DNA of 64,000 nucleotides from Nonomuraea africana (GCF_014873535.1 NZ_JADBEF010000001.1:7254001-7318000), one strand, 5' to 3'; shown: positions 34,651 through 43,373, counted from the stretch's first letter. A program made the numbers and translations. Notes: a model not told the origin generated them from the letters alone.

Positions 34651-34901
34651 GAGGTCGCCACCCTCTCCTTGAGGGGCACGGCCACCTGCGGAGCGACCCG
34701 GTCCGCCCATGCCCCGAGGCGCTCCTCCCGGTGCGGGATCTCTGATTCGAGCAGGGCGAGGCCAGGGGTGGGCACGGTGGCTCCGAGCTCCACCAGCAGG
34801 GGCCGCAGGTGCACCTCGACCGCCAGGGAGTGGGCGGGATCGCCCATGACAAGGAGCGGCAGCGCCGTGGTGCCGGCTCGGGCATGTTTGATCTTGATCA
34901 C
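34647..34901 (-). pseudogene. NADPH-dependent FMN reductase, N-terminally truncated
   Basis: Eighty-four codons encode only the C-terminal half of an SsuE/MsuE-type flavodoxin-fold reductase: TTALPLLVMGDPAHSLAVEV, HLRPLLVELGATVPTPGLAL and LESEIPHREERL. The N-terminal half with the FMN-phosphate loop (GSxRxxS) is absent. A GTG at 34901 with GAGGAAG eight bases upstream could still start translation, and a promoter lies further upstream. It is most likely a deletion product that still couples to the flavin reductase gene. Confidence 0.65.
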
Positions 34902-35052
34902 GAATGCTTCCTCTGGAGGAGGCGCGTCAGTACGCGAGACGCGCGGGGGGAAGGGGTCGCAAGGGAAGTGATCAACGACACTGCGCGCTGGCGACGTGGC
35001 CGAAGTCCACGTGCGGGCGCCTGGTCAGGTAAAGGCCCTGGCTCATACCGCG

Positions 35053-35081
35053 AACGTACGAGCCTGATGAAGCAAAGTCAA
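35053..35081 (-). promoter_or_regulatory. Sigma-70-type promoter of the flavin reductase operon
   Basis: On the minus strand TTGACT (35081-35076) and TACGTT (35058-35053) are separated by 17 bases, a good match to the housekeeping consensus. The start point would be about 145 bases upstream of the truncated FMN reductase start. Confidence 0.6.
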
Positions 35082-35100
35082 CATTTCCTACTTGATATAC

Positions 35101-35282
35101 ATGGATGTCCTGGCCTTGGTCAGCATCGGCCTCGAGTTCGGGTCTCCTCACTACGCGAGGCGGGCTGGCGCCCGATCGCCGTGTTCGCCGGTGCCACGGT
35201 GGTCAACGTGGTCGTCGCGCCGGCCTTGGCCGCCCTGCTGTTCAGCGGCTTCACCGCCGGATGGGCCGACGCCCATGCTTAA
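35101..35282 (+). pseudogene. 3' remnant of a YeiH-type sulfate exporter
   Basis: One frame reads MDVLALVSIGLEFGS, and after a frameshift near 35150 another reads LREAGWRPIAVFAGATVVNV and continues VVAPALAALLFSGF to a TAA at 35280. The joined text matches the last helices of putative sulfate exporters (GLEFxxxSLREAGWRPxAVF). The rest of the gene is missing. Lying beside sulfonate-type flavin enzymes, it suggests a lost sulfur-metabolism segment. Confidence 0.55.
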
Positions 35283-35364
35283 ACACGAATTTACCCATTG
35301 ATCCATTTCTGTCCCAGGCGCACACTGACGCTGCCCGCGTGACCCGATCGAGGAGAAGTACGGC

Positions 35365-36381
35365 ATGCGCATGCGTCACGGATTCGCCGCGATTCTGTCC
35401 GGCGTCCTCTGCCTGACAGGCCTCCCGGCGACAGCCGACCCCGGCCACCAGCCAGGCGGACCCTGCATCCAGGACAACCAGAACGTGAGCCTCAGCAGCG
35501 TCGCCAACTACGCCGACGTGGTGCAGGGCCTGGACCGCATCGTCCGCACCAGCAAGGGCCTGGTCACCGTCCACAACGCCGGGCGGTCGGGCGAGGGACG
35601 CGACCTGTTGTACGCCACAGTCGGCCACGGACCGGACGTGTTCTGGCTGCAGGCGCGCATCCACGGCAACGAACTGCACTCCACCGAGTCCGCCCTGCAG
35701 ATGCTCGACCACCTGGCCTCCGGTGACCCCGACGCCCGGCTCATCAGGGAGCGGATGACCGTGATCGTCATCCCGATGTACAACCCCGACGGTGCCGAGG
35801 CCAACATCCGGCAGAGCACCACCCCGGCCCGCGTCGACCTCAACAGGGACTGGGAGAACTTCGCGCAGCCCGAATCCCGCGCCTGGTACGCCGTCTGGGC
35901 CGCCAAGCGCCCCCGCCTCGCGCTCGACCTGCACCACATGGGCACGGCGCCGGTGGTCAACGGCACGGACGAGCTCAACCAGTTCCAGATCGGTGTCCGC
36001 CCGATCGACCCCAGCCGCATGACGGCGGCGCAGTGGCTCACGAACCGGCAGATGTCCATGGTGTCGGTGAAGGCGCTGGACGGCTTCGGGCAGACGCACG
36101 TCGCCCGCTACCCCGACATCGACATCACCAACGCCGTGTTCTCCCGCATGCTGCTCGGCGGGCCCGGGCCTGACGGATCCCGTCCAGGCTTCACCACGCA
36201 GGGCGCCATCTTCTACGAGGTCCGTTCCGTCGGCCAGAAGAGTAACGGCTACCTGGAGCGGCTGTTCACCGTCCCGGCCATGGCGCTGCTCACCTCGGTG
36301 GCACGAGGCGAGCTGTCCGGCACCGACGTCTCCGGCGTCGACGCCGTCCCTCGCGCCACCCAGGGCCCGTGCGGCGTGTGA
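35365..36381 (+). CDS. Secreted M14-family zinc carboxypeptidase
   Basis: A 338-residue exported enzyme that removes C-terminal residues from peptides. The signal peptide is residues 1-24 (ILSGVLCLTGLPATA). The zinc motif HGNE gives His100 and Glu103, the substrate motif VDLNRDW is at 157-163, and the third ligand is in LDLHHMG (about 190-191). The catalytic Glu is in AIFYEVRS near residue 290. Two cysteines (34 and near the end) may pair. ATG at 35365 with GAGGAG eight bases upstream. Convergent with the S41 gene. Confidence 0.88.
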   Translation: MRMRHGFAAILSGVLCLTGLPATADPGHQPGGPCIQDNQNVSLSSVANYADVVQGLDRIVRTSKGLVTVHNAGRSGEGRDLLYATVGHGPDVFWLQARIHGNELHSTESALQMLDHLASGDPDARLIRERMTVIVIPMYNPDGAEANIRQSTTPARVDLNRDWENFAQPESRAWYAVWAAKRPRLALDLHHMGTAPVVNGTDELNQFQIGVRPIDPSRMTAAQWLTNRQMSMVSVKALDGFGQTHVARYPDIDITNAVFSRMLLGGPGPDGSRPGFTTQGAIFYEVRSVGQKSNGYLERLFTVPAMALLTSVARGELSGTDVSGVDAVPRATQGPCGV

Positions 36382-36441
36382 TCGCGGGCATCCTGATCGA
36401 GACGGGGCGTGCTCGGCGGCTCACCGATGAGCCGTCCCGTC

Positions 36442-37938
36442 TCATGGGAGCAGGCTGAGGGCCTTCGCCAGGCCCGGGTCCTTTCCTGTGGAGAGGTCCT
36501 TCGCGGTCAGCGGGACGTAGTGGTCGGGCGCCACGCCGATCCCGTTGACGACCGCCCGGTCGGGCCCCCGGTGATGCCGGTCGGGCAGGGACAGGATGCT
36601 GTTGTCGTCGAGCAGGAGCGGCCGGCCCGCGCCTGAGACGACTCCGGCGGTTCGGGTGCCGACCACGGGACCGAGCTTGTGGTGCTTGACCGCGGAGACG
36701 AAGTGGTCGCACGCCGAGGCGCAGTCGCGGTCGACGAGCACGACAAGCGGCAGGTTCAGCAGCGCCACGCTGTCGTCGGTGCGGTCGGCGGCACACCTCT
36801 CGTCGGCGTCGCAGTGGTAGGCGGTGATCTTGCCATGGGCGAACGCGCCGAGCAGCCTGTTGACCTCGCCGGGGATTCCGCCGGTGTTGCCGCGCAGGTC
36901 GAGGACCACCCCGCGCTGCTTCTTGCCCTTGCCCAGGTCGGAGATCGCCTTGCGGGCCGTGTCCGCCACGCGCGGTCCGAAGGCGGCCACCCTGGCGTAC
37001 GCGACGCCTCCCTTCAGTGCCTTCGCCGTCACCATCGGGGTGGTCTTCGGGTTCGGCCGGTAGCCGGCGGGCTTCATGGTCACCGTCCAGGTGCGGCCGG
37101 TGGCGGGGCGGTGCAGCCTGAGCTCGACCTGGTCGCCTGGCCGGCTCTGGAAGAGCGGCCGCACGGCGCCGACGGACAGGATGCCGCCGACGAACGGCGG
37201 TGCCCCATTGACCGACCGGATGATGTCGCCTGGACGCAGGCCCTTGTCCGCCGCGGGTCCGCCGCGGACGACGGTGACGTGGAGCGGCGGTGTCGTCTGC
37301 TGCGGCGCGCCGGTCACGACGCCTGCGAAGGGAGAGGTGTCGAACCCCAGCCCGAACTCCGTGCCGGGTCTGCGGTCGACGCCCCCTTCGGGACGCACCC
37401 ATCGGGCGTGGTTGTCACCCAGGCTGTCCACCATGCCGTTGATCGTGGCGGCGGCCAGGTGCTGACGCAGGTCGTCGCCCGCCATCTGGTCGATGACGCG
37501 GGTGTGGACAGCGCTGAACGCCGCCCAGTCGCTCTGCCGCTGACCGGACAGCGCGGGCATCGCGGCCTCAGGCAGGTCGCGTCCGCGCCGGTGGAGCTCC
37601 CGCGCGAGCCCGGCGAAGGCCGCGGTCAGCAGCCGCCGGCTGTCCAGCTTCTCGCCGCCGTAGTAGTGCTTGAAGAGGCAGTGGTACACCTGCTCGACGG
37701 TGCTGATCGTGGTGGCCGTCACCGGCCGCGGCTGCGGCCGTCCGGTCGGCTCGGCGCAGGCAGGGGCGGTTCCGGCCGGAGCGGTGCTGGCCGGAGCGGT
37801 GCTGGCCGGAGCGGTTCTTGCCGGAGCGGTTCTGGCCGGTACGGCCTGCGCGGGTGCGCAGGCCCCCAGCGCCACCACCGTGCCGAGGCATACCGGTACG
37901 GCGGCGAGCCATCCCCTGGTCTTCGAAGGGCGCGTCAT
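36442..37938 (-). CDS. S41-family (C-terminal processing type) lipoprotein protease
   Basis: A 498-residue exported serine protease. The signal peptide ends in the lipobox VALGAC. A repeated PARTAP/PASTAP stretch (about five copies from 15-base DNA repeats at 37755-37840) spaces it from the membrane. A PDZ domain follows (RGGPAADKGLRPGDIIRSVNG), then the S41 domain with VVLDLRGNTGG and DRDCASACDHF (Ser nucleophile) and the downstream Lys. Substrate unknown. ATG at 37938 is preferred; a GTG at 37956 is possible. Confidence 0.85.
   Translation of the reverse strand: MTRPSKTRGWLAAVPVCLGTVVALGACAPAQAVPARTAPARTAPASTAPASTAPAGTAPACAEPTGRPQPRPVTATTISTVEQVYHCLFKHYYGGEKLDSRRLLTAAFAGLARELHRRGRDLPEAAMPALSGQRQSDWAAFSAVHTRVIDQMAGDDLRQHLAAATINGMVDSLGDNHARWVRPEGGVDRRPGTEFGLGFDTSPFAGVVTGAPQQTTPPLHVTVVRGGPAADKGLRPGDIIRSVNGAPPFVGGILSVGAVRPLFQSRPGDQVELRLHRPATGRTWTVTMKPAGYRPNPKTTPMVTAKALKGGVAYARVAAFGPRVADTARKAISDLGKGKKQRGVVLDLRGNTGGIPGEVNRLLGAFAHGKITAYHCDADERCAADRTDDSVALLNLPLVVLVDRDCASACDHFVSAVKHHKLGPVVGTRTAGVVSGAGRPLLLDDNSILSLPDRHHRGPDRAVVNGIGVAPDHYVPLTAKDLSTGKDPGLAKALSLLP
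37755..37840. repeat. 15-base tandem repeats coding the PARTAP spacer
   Basis: Five near-identical copies of GCCGGAGCGGTGCTG or GCCGGAGCGGTTCTT lie inside the S41 protease gene and encode the PARTAP/PASTAP units. Copy number of such repeats can vary between strains and would change the spacer length. Confidence 0.7.
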
Positions 37939-37993
37939 GTCGTCTGTCACGGGCACCGGTTCTACCGGGACGGCGGTTTCCCGAGTGTTTCCG

Positions 37994-38104
37994 CTACCCG
38001 TTGACCTTCTTCTTCGGGAGGTTCTGCGGCTGGTGCTTCGCGCAGGCCGCCTCCGCCTTCTTGAACCGCGGGGACCGGGGATCGACGCCCTCAGGGAGGA
38101 TCAG
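37994..38104 (-). pseudogene. 3' remnant of a small secreted hypothetical protein gene
   Basis: Minus-strand codons encode LILPEGVDPRSPRFKKAEAA, then CAKHQPQNLPKKKVNG and TAG. This matches, from memory, the C terminus of small actinomycete lipoproteins of the CMRxxGV..PEGVDPxSPxFKxAxxAC type. No start codon or N-terminal half is left because the PL8 lyase gene ends at 38101 in another frame. It points to a deletion or rearrangement at this junction. Confidence 0.5.
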
Positions 38105-40305
38105 GCGGCTCCGTCGAGCCGTACGGTGACCGTCGCCGAGCCGCCGTCCAGGTCGGCCGGCCGCTCGAAGGCCAGGGTGAGCCGCGGCCCGGTCGTGGTG
38201 GCGGCCAGGGAGGGATGACCGTCGAGCACCCCGGCCACGGGCCGGTCCCAGGTCACGGCCAGCTCGCTCAGGTCGCATCGCGGATCCGACACGGTCAGCG
38301 TGGCCGTGCCGTCGCCGCGCTCCCGTACCAGGACCGCGCACGGGTCGGAGGCGGTCAGGCCGCCGGCGGCTCCGCCGTTCCAGAAATTGACCGCGGTGAG
38401 CCCCAGCGACGGCACGTGGATCCCCTGCCGCCCGGCGGTGTTGGCGAGCACGCGCGCCCACAGCGGGTCGGCGGCGCGCGCCCTGGTCCGCGACAGGCTG
38501 GCGCCCGGCATGAGCTGGTAGACGTACGCGGCCGAGCGGGGATCGACGCCGTGGTCCAGCCAGAGGGTCACGTAGCCCCTGCTCGCCGAGCCGCCGGAGC
38601 GGTATTCCCGCACCGTGCGGAGGCCGTCGCCGGTGGGCAGGACGTAGCCGCCGTGCCCCTCCAGATGGGCCAGGCCGGCGTCGAGGGTGAGGCCCCCGTC
38701 GGCTCGGCGGTTGTCGACGATGGTCTCGACCGGCACGCCGTCTCGGGAGGTGATCCCCGCGCCCATGCAGACGATCGTGTCGTCGAGGAAGAACCACGAC
38801 TTGAAGGCCTCCATCGTGCTCTCGAGGCCGTACAGGTGCTGGCCGACGGTCGCGTACCAGCCGTCGGTGGCGCCGCCCACCCAGCGGGCCGGCGGGCAGG
38901 TGTCGCCCCACCCCTTCCCCGCGCCGTCGGGCAGCCGCCGCATGGAGACGGTGGTGCCGGGCAGGCGGTAGGGGTCGACGGTGTGCCAGAAGGAGTCGGA
39001 GTACTGCTCGCCGTGGCCCTCGGCCCACCAGTAGAGCATGCCCGAGCCGGTGTGCCAGCCGCGTTCGTTCTCCCCGTTGCCGTGCTCGTAGTGGCCGATC
39101 CGGTGGGAGGCCATGCTGAGCCCCGCGCACCAGCCCTGCCTGCGGTGGACGGCACGGGCGCTCATCGGCAGCAGCCGGTGCCCCTCGGGCTCGGGAAGCG
39201 CCGGAACCGTGTCGTCGGCCACGAGTGCGGCGAACCGGCCGTCGGTGCGGGCGCTGCGCGTCGCCCATCCCTTGACCATGCCGCGCCAGCGGGCCCGCTC
39301 GGCGGCCGGGGCCGACTCGCTCAGCAGGAGGATGGCCGAGCCGAGGGCGTCTCCCCTCCGGTAGTCGCCGTACGCGCGCCTGCTGATCCCCCGGCCGTTG
39401 ACCAGGTCCATGCAGAAGCCGTCGTGGACGAAGGGCGCGAACGACCTCTCGACGCTGTCGAGGACGACCTTGCTGGTGATCTCCCAGGGCGAGCCGCGCA
39501 GCACCGCGAACAGGGTGGCGAGTCCCGACAGCAGCACCACGCCGTACCCGCCCTGGTAGGGGACGGACGTGTGCTGGATGAACGAGCCGTCGCGGTAGAA
39601 CCCGTCGCCCTCCCTGACGTAGGAGAAGACGGGCGACAGCGCCGAGACCGCCAGCGCCACCTTCCCCGGGTCCGACCTGAGGACGGCGCGCAGCAGCATC
39701 ACCGTGCACAGGTCCACCCTGTTGGCCCCGGTGCTGGTGCGCCGGTAGTCGGCCAGGCGGCGCTCGGGCACGAAGTGGTCCACCGCGTCGCGCAGCGCCC
39801 TGCTCCGCCGCTCCGTCAGGTGCGGGGCGATCAGCACGGCCGCGTCGAGCAGCCGTTTCGGGACGCCGATCTGCCAGGTCCACCAGTTGCCCACCGGGTC
39901 CCTGCCCGCGGTGTACACCCGCCGCCGGTAGTGGTCGAGGCCGGTGGCGACGGCCGCCGCCAGGCTCGCGTCGCCGGTGAGTCCGGTCCCCTCCATGGCG
40001 TACGCGCGGGCCATCGTGAGGAGCCGCTCGGGGGTGTCGTCGAAGGAGGGGAAGGCCAGATCGGGCCAGAGCGACGCGCGGGTGGGCGCCATGGTGTCCC
40101 GGTAGCCGGCCGCCGTCATCCCCAGGCGCTCCGGCCTGCTCCGGTACGGCTCGACCGTCACGTCCCGCCACCGGTTGCGCAGCAGGGCGAAGGACTCGGG
40201 CCAGATGTGCTCGGCGGAGGAGCGGGCGGCGCTCGCGGGGATCACCGCTCCCGCCGCGGCGACGCCGCCGAGCCGGAGAGCCAACCGCCTGGAGTATCCA
40301 CCCAC
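38101..40305 (-). CDS. Polysaccharide lyase family 8 (hyaluronate/chondroitin/xanthan lyase type)
   Basis: A 734-residue exported lyase that cleaves uronic-acid glycans by beta-elimination. A twin-arginine-like signal (SRRLALRLGGVAAAGAVIP) is at the N terminus. The alpha/alpha toroid has TGANRVDLC (catalytic Asn) and DGSFIQHTSVPYQGGYG (catalytic His and Tyr), followed by central and C-terminal beta-sandwich domains (WFFLDDTIVCMGAGI). GTG at 40305 is the best start, but no good ribosome binding site is present, because a TnpB-type element end lies only 10 bases upstream and may have replaced the native leader. Confidence 0.85.
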   Translation of the reverse strand: MGGYSRRLALRLGGVAAAGAVIPASAARSSAEHIWPESFALLRNRWRDVTVEPYRSRPERLGMTAAGYRDTMAPTRASLWPDLAFPSFDDTPERLLTMARAYAMEGTGLTGDASLAAAVATGLDHYRRRVYTAGRDPVGNWWTWQIGVPKRLLDAAVLIAPHLTERRSRALRDAVDHFVPERRLADYRRTSTGANRVDLCTVMLLRAVLRSDPGKVALAVSALSPVFSYVREGDGFYRDGSFIQHTSVPYQGGYGVVLLSGLATLFAVLRGSPWEITSKVVLDSVERSFAPFVHDGFCMDLVNGRGISRRAYGDYRRGDALGSAILLLSESAPAAERARWRGMVKGWATRSARTDGRFAALVADDTVPALPEPEGHRLLPMSARAVHRRQGWCAGLSMASHRIGHYEHGNGENERGWHTGSGMLYWWAEGHGEQYSDSFWHTVDPYRLPGTTVSMRRLPDGAGKGWGDTCPPARWVGGATDGWYATVGQHLYGLESTMEAFKSWFFLDDTIVCMGAGITSRDGVPVETIVDNRRADGGLTLDAGLAHLEGHGGYVLPTGDGLRTVREYRSGGSASRGYVTLWLDHGVDPRSAAYVYQLMPGASLSRTRARAADPLWARVLANTAGRQGIHVPSLGLTAVNFWNGGAAGGLTASDPCAVLVRERGDGTATLTVSDPRCDLSELAVTWDRPVAGVLDGHPSLAATTTGPRLTLAFERPADLDGGSATVTVRLDGAA

Positions 40306-40315
40306 GCCTGGGATT

Positions 40316-41040
40316 TTGACTTCCTCCTCACGGCTCAAAGCCGGGGGATTCCAGCCGGCGGCCGTGACCGCCCGATTGGTGGTTGACGTTTCGCAGACCG
40401 CCCAACGGCGAGGTCTCCACGTCCTGACACGGACTGCCCGCCCGCGTTCTTGATGTTGATGGCGGCGTTCACGTCGGCGTGCGCGACCAGGCCGCAGGCC
40501 GTGCACCGAAACACCGCTTGACTCTCGCGGGACTTCGGGTTCACATGCTCGCAGGCCGCGCACGTCTGGGACGTGTACGCCGGATTCACTTTCACGATCT
40601 GCGTGCCCGTATAGCGGGCCGCTCCCGTCAGGGCGATTTCCAGCCCGTGCCAACCTTTGTCCAGGATGGCGCGGTTCAGCCCGGCCTTCTGCCTCACCCT
40701 GCCGCCGGGGGTCTCGACGGTCCCGGACGCCGAGCTGGTCATGTTCCGGGTCTTCAAGTCTTCCAGCACGACCGTGCCATACCGAGACACCAGCACGGCA
40801 GCGGTCTGGGCGTTGAAGTCCTGACGGCGTTGCCGTACCCGAGCCATCACCGCCCCCAGCTTGGCCACCACCCGCTTGCGCCGGTTCGATCCCTTGCGGG
40901 TGCGAGCGAGCTGCTGCTGAATGTTGCCGTTCGTGCGGAGGGTCACGGCCACACGATCATTATGCCGCGATGCGGTGTCTGACCGCTCAAAGATTCGAGA
41001 GAACGGCTTACCCCGATGGCTGAAACCAGGGGTCCGCGCC
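40316..41040 (-). mobile_element. Truncated IS200/IS605-type element with tnpB remnant
   Basis: A tnpB-derived gene remnant and its 3' end. The region between the tnpB zinc-finger codons and 40316 is the typical right end, with the GC-rich hairpin GCCGGGGGATTCC and GGCTCAAAGCC text and TTGACTTCCTCC at the boundary. In active elements this end encodes the omega RNA and its last bases define the guide. No tnpA is present. The left boundary is approximate. Confidence 0.6.
40335..41000 (-). pseudogene. tnpB: TnpB, N-terminally truncated and internally deleted
   Basis: The recognisable part runs from DRVAVTLRTNG (remains of the RuvC-I strand) directly into QQQLARTRKGSNRRKRVVAK, so about 25 residues are missing between them and the whole N-terminal HTH/WED region is absent. 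The rest is well preserved: VVLEDLKTRNMT (RuvC-II Glu), the zinc finger CAACEHVN then CTACGLV, and HADVNAAINI (RuvC-III Asp). The open frame reaches 41108 but with unrelated N-terminal sequence. A nuclease-dead relic is the likely state. Confidence 0.75.
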
Positions 41041-41193
41041 CTCGATGGTTGATGCCAAGGCGTAGCTGCGGCGATAGGGAGAGGGCGCCGATCCTCGAAG
41101 TGTGACAAACCGCCGCCGGCCGCATGCGGATGGCGGCCAAGCCCCTCCCGTGGCCGAGCTCAGGGCCGGAGGGTAGGCAGCAAGCGACCCGGG

Positions 41194-41239
41194 ACCCCGC
41201 CGCGGAGCCTCGCACGCCTGTGAGGGGCCGCGGCGGGGT
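41194..41239 (-). terminator. GC-rich hairpin between wrbA and the tnpB remnant
   Basis: ACCCCGCCGCGG and CCGCGGCGGGGT are perfect 12-base arms with a 22-base loop, about 80 bases after the stop of the quinone reductase gene on the minus strand. No T-tract is present. Confidence 0.5.
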
Positions 41240-41266
41240 GGGGGCCGTTCCGCGTGGCCGTGGGGG

Positions 41267-41334
41267 TGGTCACGCGGCGGGGATGGTCACGCGGCGGGGG
41301 TGGTCATGCGGCGGGGGTGGTCATGCGGCGGACG
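41267..41334. repeat. 17-base tandem repeat, four copies
   Basis: Units close to TGGTCAYGCGGCGGGGG start at 41267, 41284, 41301 and 41318; the last covers the stop codon of the quinone reductase gene. The array could have arisen by slippage and may alter the protein C terminus (AASAA). Confidence 0.7.
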
Positions 41335-41941
41335 CGGCGGCCTTCGTCGCCCGGGCGAACTTCAGCACCCGCTCGGTCTGGACGCGGGCCGCGGCGCGGG
41401 TGATGTCGTCCACGGCGTGCGTGCCGCCCCTGTCGCAGTGGGAGGTGCCGTACGGGTTGCCGTCGGCCCACTTGTCGGGGTGGGTGTAGCCCGGCGGGAC
41501 GATGACGCCGCCGAGGTGGATGAAGGTGTTGTACAGCGCCAGCAGCGTGGACTCGTGGCCGCCGTGCGCGGTGCCGGTGGAGGTGAAGCCGCTGTAGACC
41601 TTGTCGGCGAGCAGATTCTGGCTCCACGGCCCTGACAGCGTGTCGAGGAACTGCTTGAGCTGCGAGGAGATGTTCCCGAACCGGGTTGGCGAACCCATGA
41701 TCACCGCGTCGGCCCAGACCAGGTCGTCGGCCGTGACGATGGGGACGTCCGCGGTGGCGGCGGCATGGGCGGCCCAGGCGGGGTTGGAGTCGATGGCGGA
41801 CTGCGGGGCGAGCTCGGCCACCCTGCGCAGGCGTACCTCGGCACCCGCCTTCTCCGCGATCTCGGCCATTTCCTGGGCGATCGCGGCGATCGTCCCCGTG
41901 GAGGAGTAGTAGACGATGGACAGGTTCACGGGAGTGTTCAC
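41321..41941 (-). CDS. WrbA-type NAD(P)H:quinone oxidoreductase
   Basis: A 206-residue flavodoxin-fold enzyme that reduces quinones by two electrons, protecting against redox cycling. The FMN phosphate loop is YYSSTGTIAAIA (about 11-22), the second loop is MGSPTRFGNIS, and the third is TSTGTAHGGHE, all as in WrbA. ATG at 41941. Two TATAGTCA direct repeats 40-65 bases upstream suggest control by a redox-responsive HxlR or MarR regulator that is not encoded nearby. Confidence 0.88.
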   Translation of the reverse strand: MNTPVNLSIVYYSSTGTIAAIAQEMAEIAEKAGAEVRLRRVAELAPQSAIDSNPAWAAHAAATADVPIVTADDLVWADAVIMGSPTRFGNISSQLKQFLDTLSGPWSQNLLADKVYSGFTSTGTAHGGHESTLLALYNTFIHLGGVIVPPGYTHPDKWADGNPYGTSHCDRGGTHAVDDITRAAARVQTERVLKFARATKAAASAA

Positions 41942-41981
41942 GATGGCTCCTGAAAGAAGGATGCAGCGGGAACACCGACGA

Positions 41982-42005
41982 TATAGTCAGAATCCTTTAT
42001 AGTCA
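41982..42005. promoter_or_regulatory. Direct repeats TATAGTCA upstream of the wrbA-type gene
   Basis: TATAGTCA is at 41982-41989 and 41998-42005, a 16-base period, in the 82-base gap between the quinone reductase start and the trkH stop. AT-rich direct repeats in this position are typical HxlR/MarR operators or overlap the promoter. Confidence 0.45.
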
Positions 42006-42023
42006 AAAATCGTGACTGTTTGC

Positions 42024-43373
42024 TCAACCGACGATGACTCGCTCCTCGGGGAGCTGGTAGCGACGGGTGCGGTCCTTGAGCGCCAGGGCCGAGCCGAGGG
42101 TGAGCGGCCCGGTCCTGCCGACGAACATGAGCAGAACCAGCAGCACCTGGCCCGCCGTGCCGGTCTGCGCGGTGATGCCGGTGGACAGCCCCGTCGTGCC
42201 GAAGGCGGACACCACCTCGAACAGCACCTGGTCGAGCGTGTGCGGGGTCAGGACCAGCATCACGTAGGTGGAGACGGCGACCAGGGCGACGCTGATCAGG
42301 CTGATCGAGATGGCCTGACGCTGCGCCGTCTCGGGCAGGCGGCGGTGGCCGATGTTCACCTCGGGCTCGCCGCGCATCTCGGCCCAGATGACGAACGCCA
42401 GCAGGCCGAACGTGGTGACCTTGATGCCGCCGGCCGTCCCCGCGCTGCCGCCGCCGATGAACATCAGCAGGTCGGTCGCCAGCCAGCTCGACGGGTACAT
42501 CGCCGCGATGTCCAGGCTGTTGAAGCCGGCCGTCCTCGGCATGACGGCGGTGAAGAAGGCGGCGAGCACCTTGCCCGGGTCGTCGAGCGCGCCCAGCGTC
42601 CTGGGGTTGTGCCACTCGGTGGCCAGGAACACCAGGGTCCCGCCGACCAGCAGGATCGCGGTGATGCCCACGGTCAGCCTGGTGAGGACGGACCACTTGC
42701 CCGGGTGCCGCCACGAGCGGACCAGCTCGAACATCACGGGGAAGCCGAGCCCGCCCACGATCACCGCCACGGCGATCGTCAGGCAGATCCACGGGTCGGA
42801 CACGAAGCCCATGAGGTTGTCGGACCACAGCGCGAACCCCGCGTTGTTGAACGACGAGACGGCGTGGAAGACGCCCAGGTAGACCGCCCTGCCGAACGGC
42901 TCGCCGTACCCGAAGGCGAACCTGGCGGTGAGCAGCACCGCGACGACGGCCTCGCAGGCCAGGCTGAACAGCACGACCTTGCGCACCACGTGCCTGATGT
43001 CGACCATGCGCACCGTCTTGGTCTCGGCCTGGGCGAAGATCCGCACGCGGAGCCCGACCCGGCCGGAGACCAGCACGGTGAACAGCGTCGCCAGGGTCAT
43101 GATGCCGAGACCGCCGATCTGGACCAGCGCCGCGATCACCACCTCGCCGAAGACGGACCAGTGTGTCTCGGTGTCCACGACCACGAGGCCCGTCACGCAG
43201 ACCGCCGACGTGGCCGTGAACAGCGCGGCCAGCCAGCCCGCCGACTGCCCCGACGTGGTGGCCAGAGGCAGGGCCAGCAACGCCGTACCGAGAAGGACCG
43301 CGGCCCCGAACCCGGTGACGATGACTTGGGCGGGGTGCTGAAAACGCTCGAGTACGGCTGACGCCCGCCTCAT
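42024..43373 (-). CDS. TrkH-family potassium uptake protein
   Basis: A 449-residue K+ channel-like transporter subunit. It has four selectivity-filter repeats: TATSAVCVTGL, HAVSSFNNAGFAL, PRTAGFNSLD with a following GGSAGTAGGIK segment, and SAFGTTGLSTGI. ATG at 43373 with AGAGG upstream is preferred to a longer frame. The cytoplasmic TrkA/KtrA regulator is not in the window, so the partner must lie elsewhere. The Gly residues of all four filters are present. Confidence 0.9.
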   Translation of the reverse strand: MRRASAVLERFQHPAQVIVTGFGAAVLLGTALLALPLATTSGQSAGWLAALFTATSAVCVTGLVVVDTETHWSVFGEVVIAALVQIGGLGIMTLATLFTVLVSGRVGLRVRIFAQAETKTVRMVDIRHVVRKVVLFSLACEAVVAVLLTARFAFGYGEPFGRAVYLGVFHAVSSFNNAGFALWSDNLMGFVSDPWICLTIAVAVIVGGLGFPVMFELVRSWRHPGKWSVLTRLTVGITAILLVGGTLVFLATEWHNPRTLGALDDPGKVLAAFFTAVMPRTAGFNSLDIAAMYPSSWLATDLLMFIGGGSAGTAGGIKVTTFGLLAFVIWAEMRGEPEVNIGHRRLPETAQRQAISISLISVALVAVSTYVMLVLTPHTLDQVLFEVVSAFGTTGLSTGITAQTGTAGQVLLVLLMFVGRTGPLTLGSALALKDRTRRYQLPEERVIVG

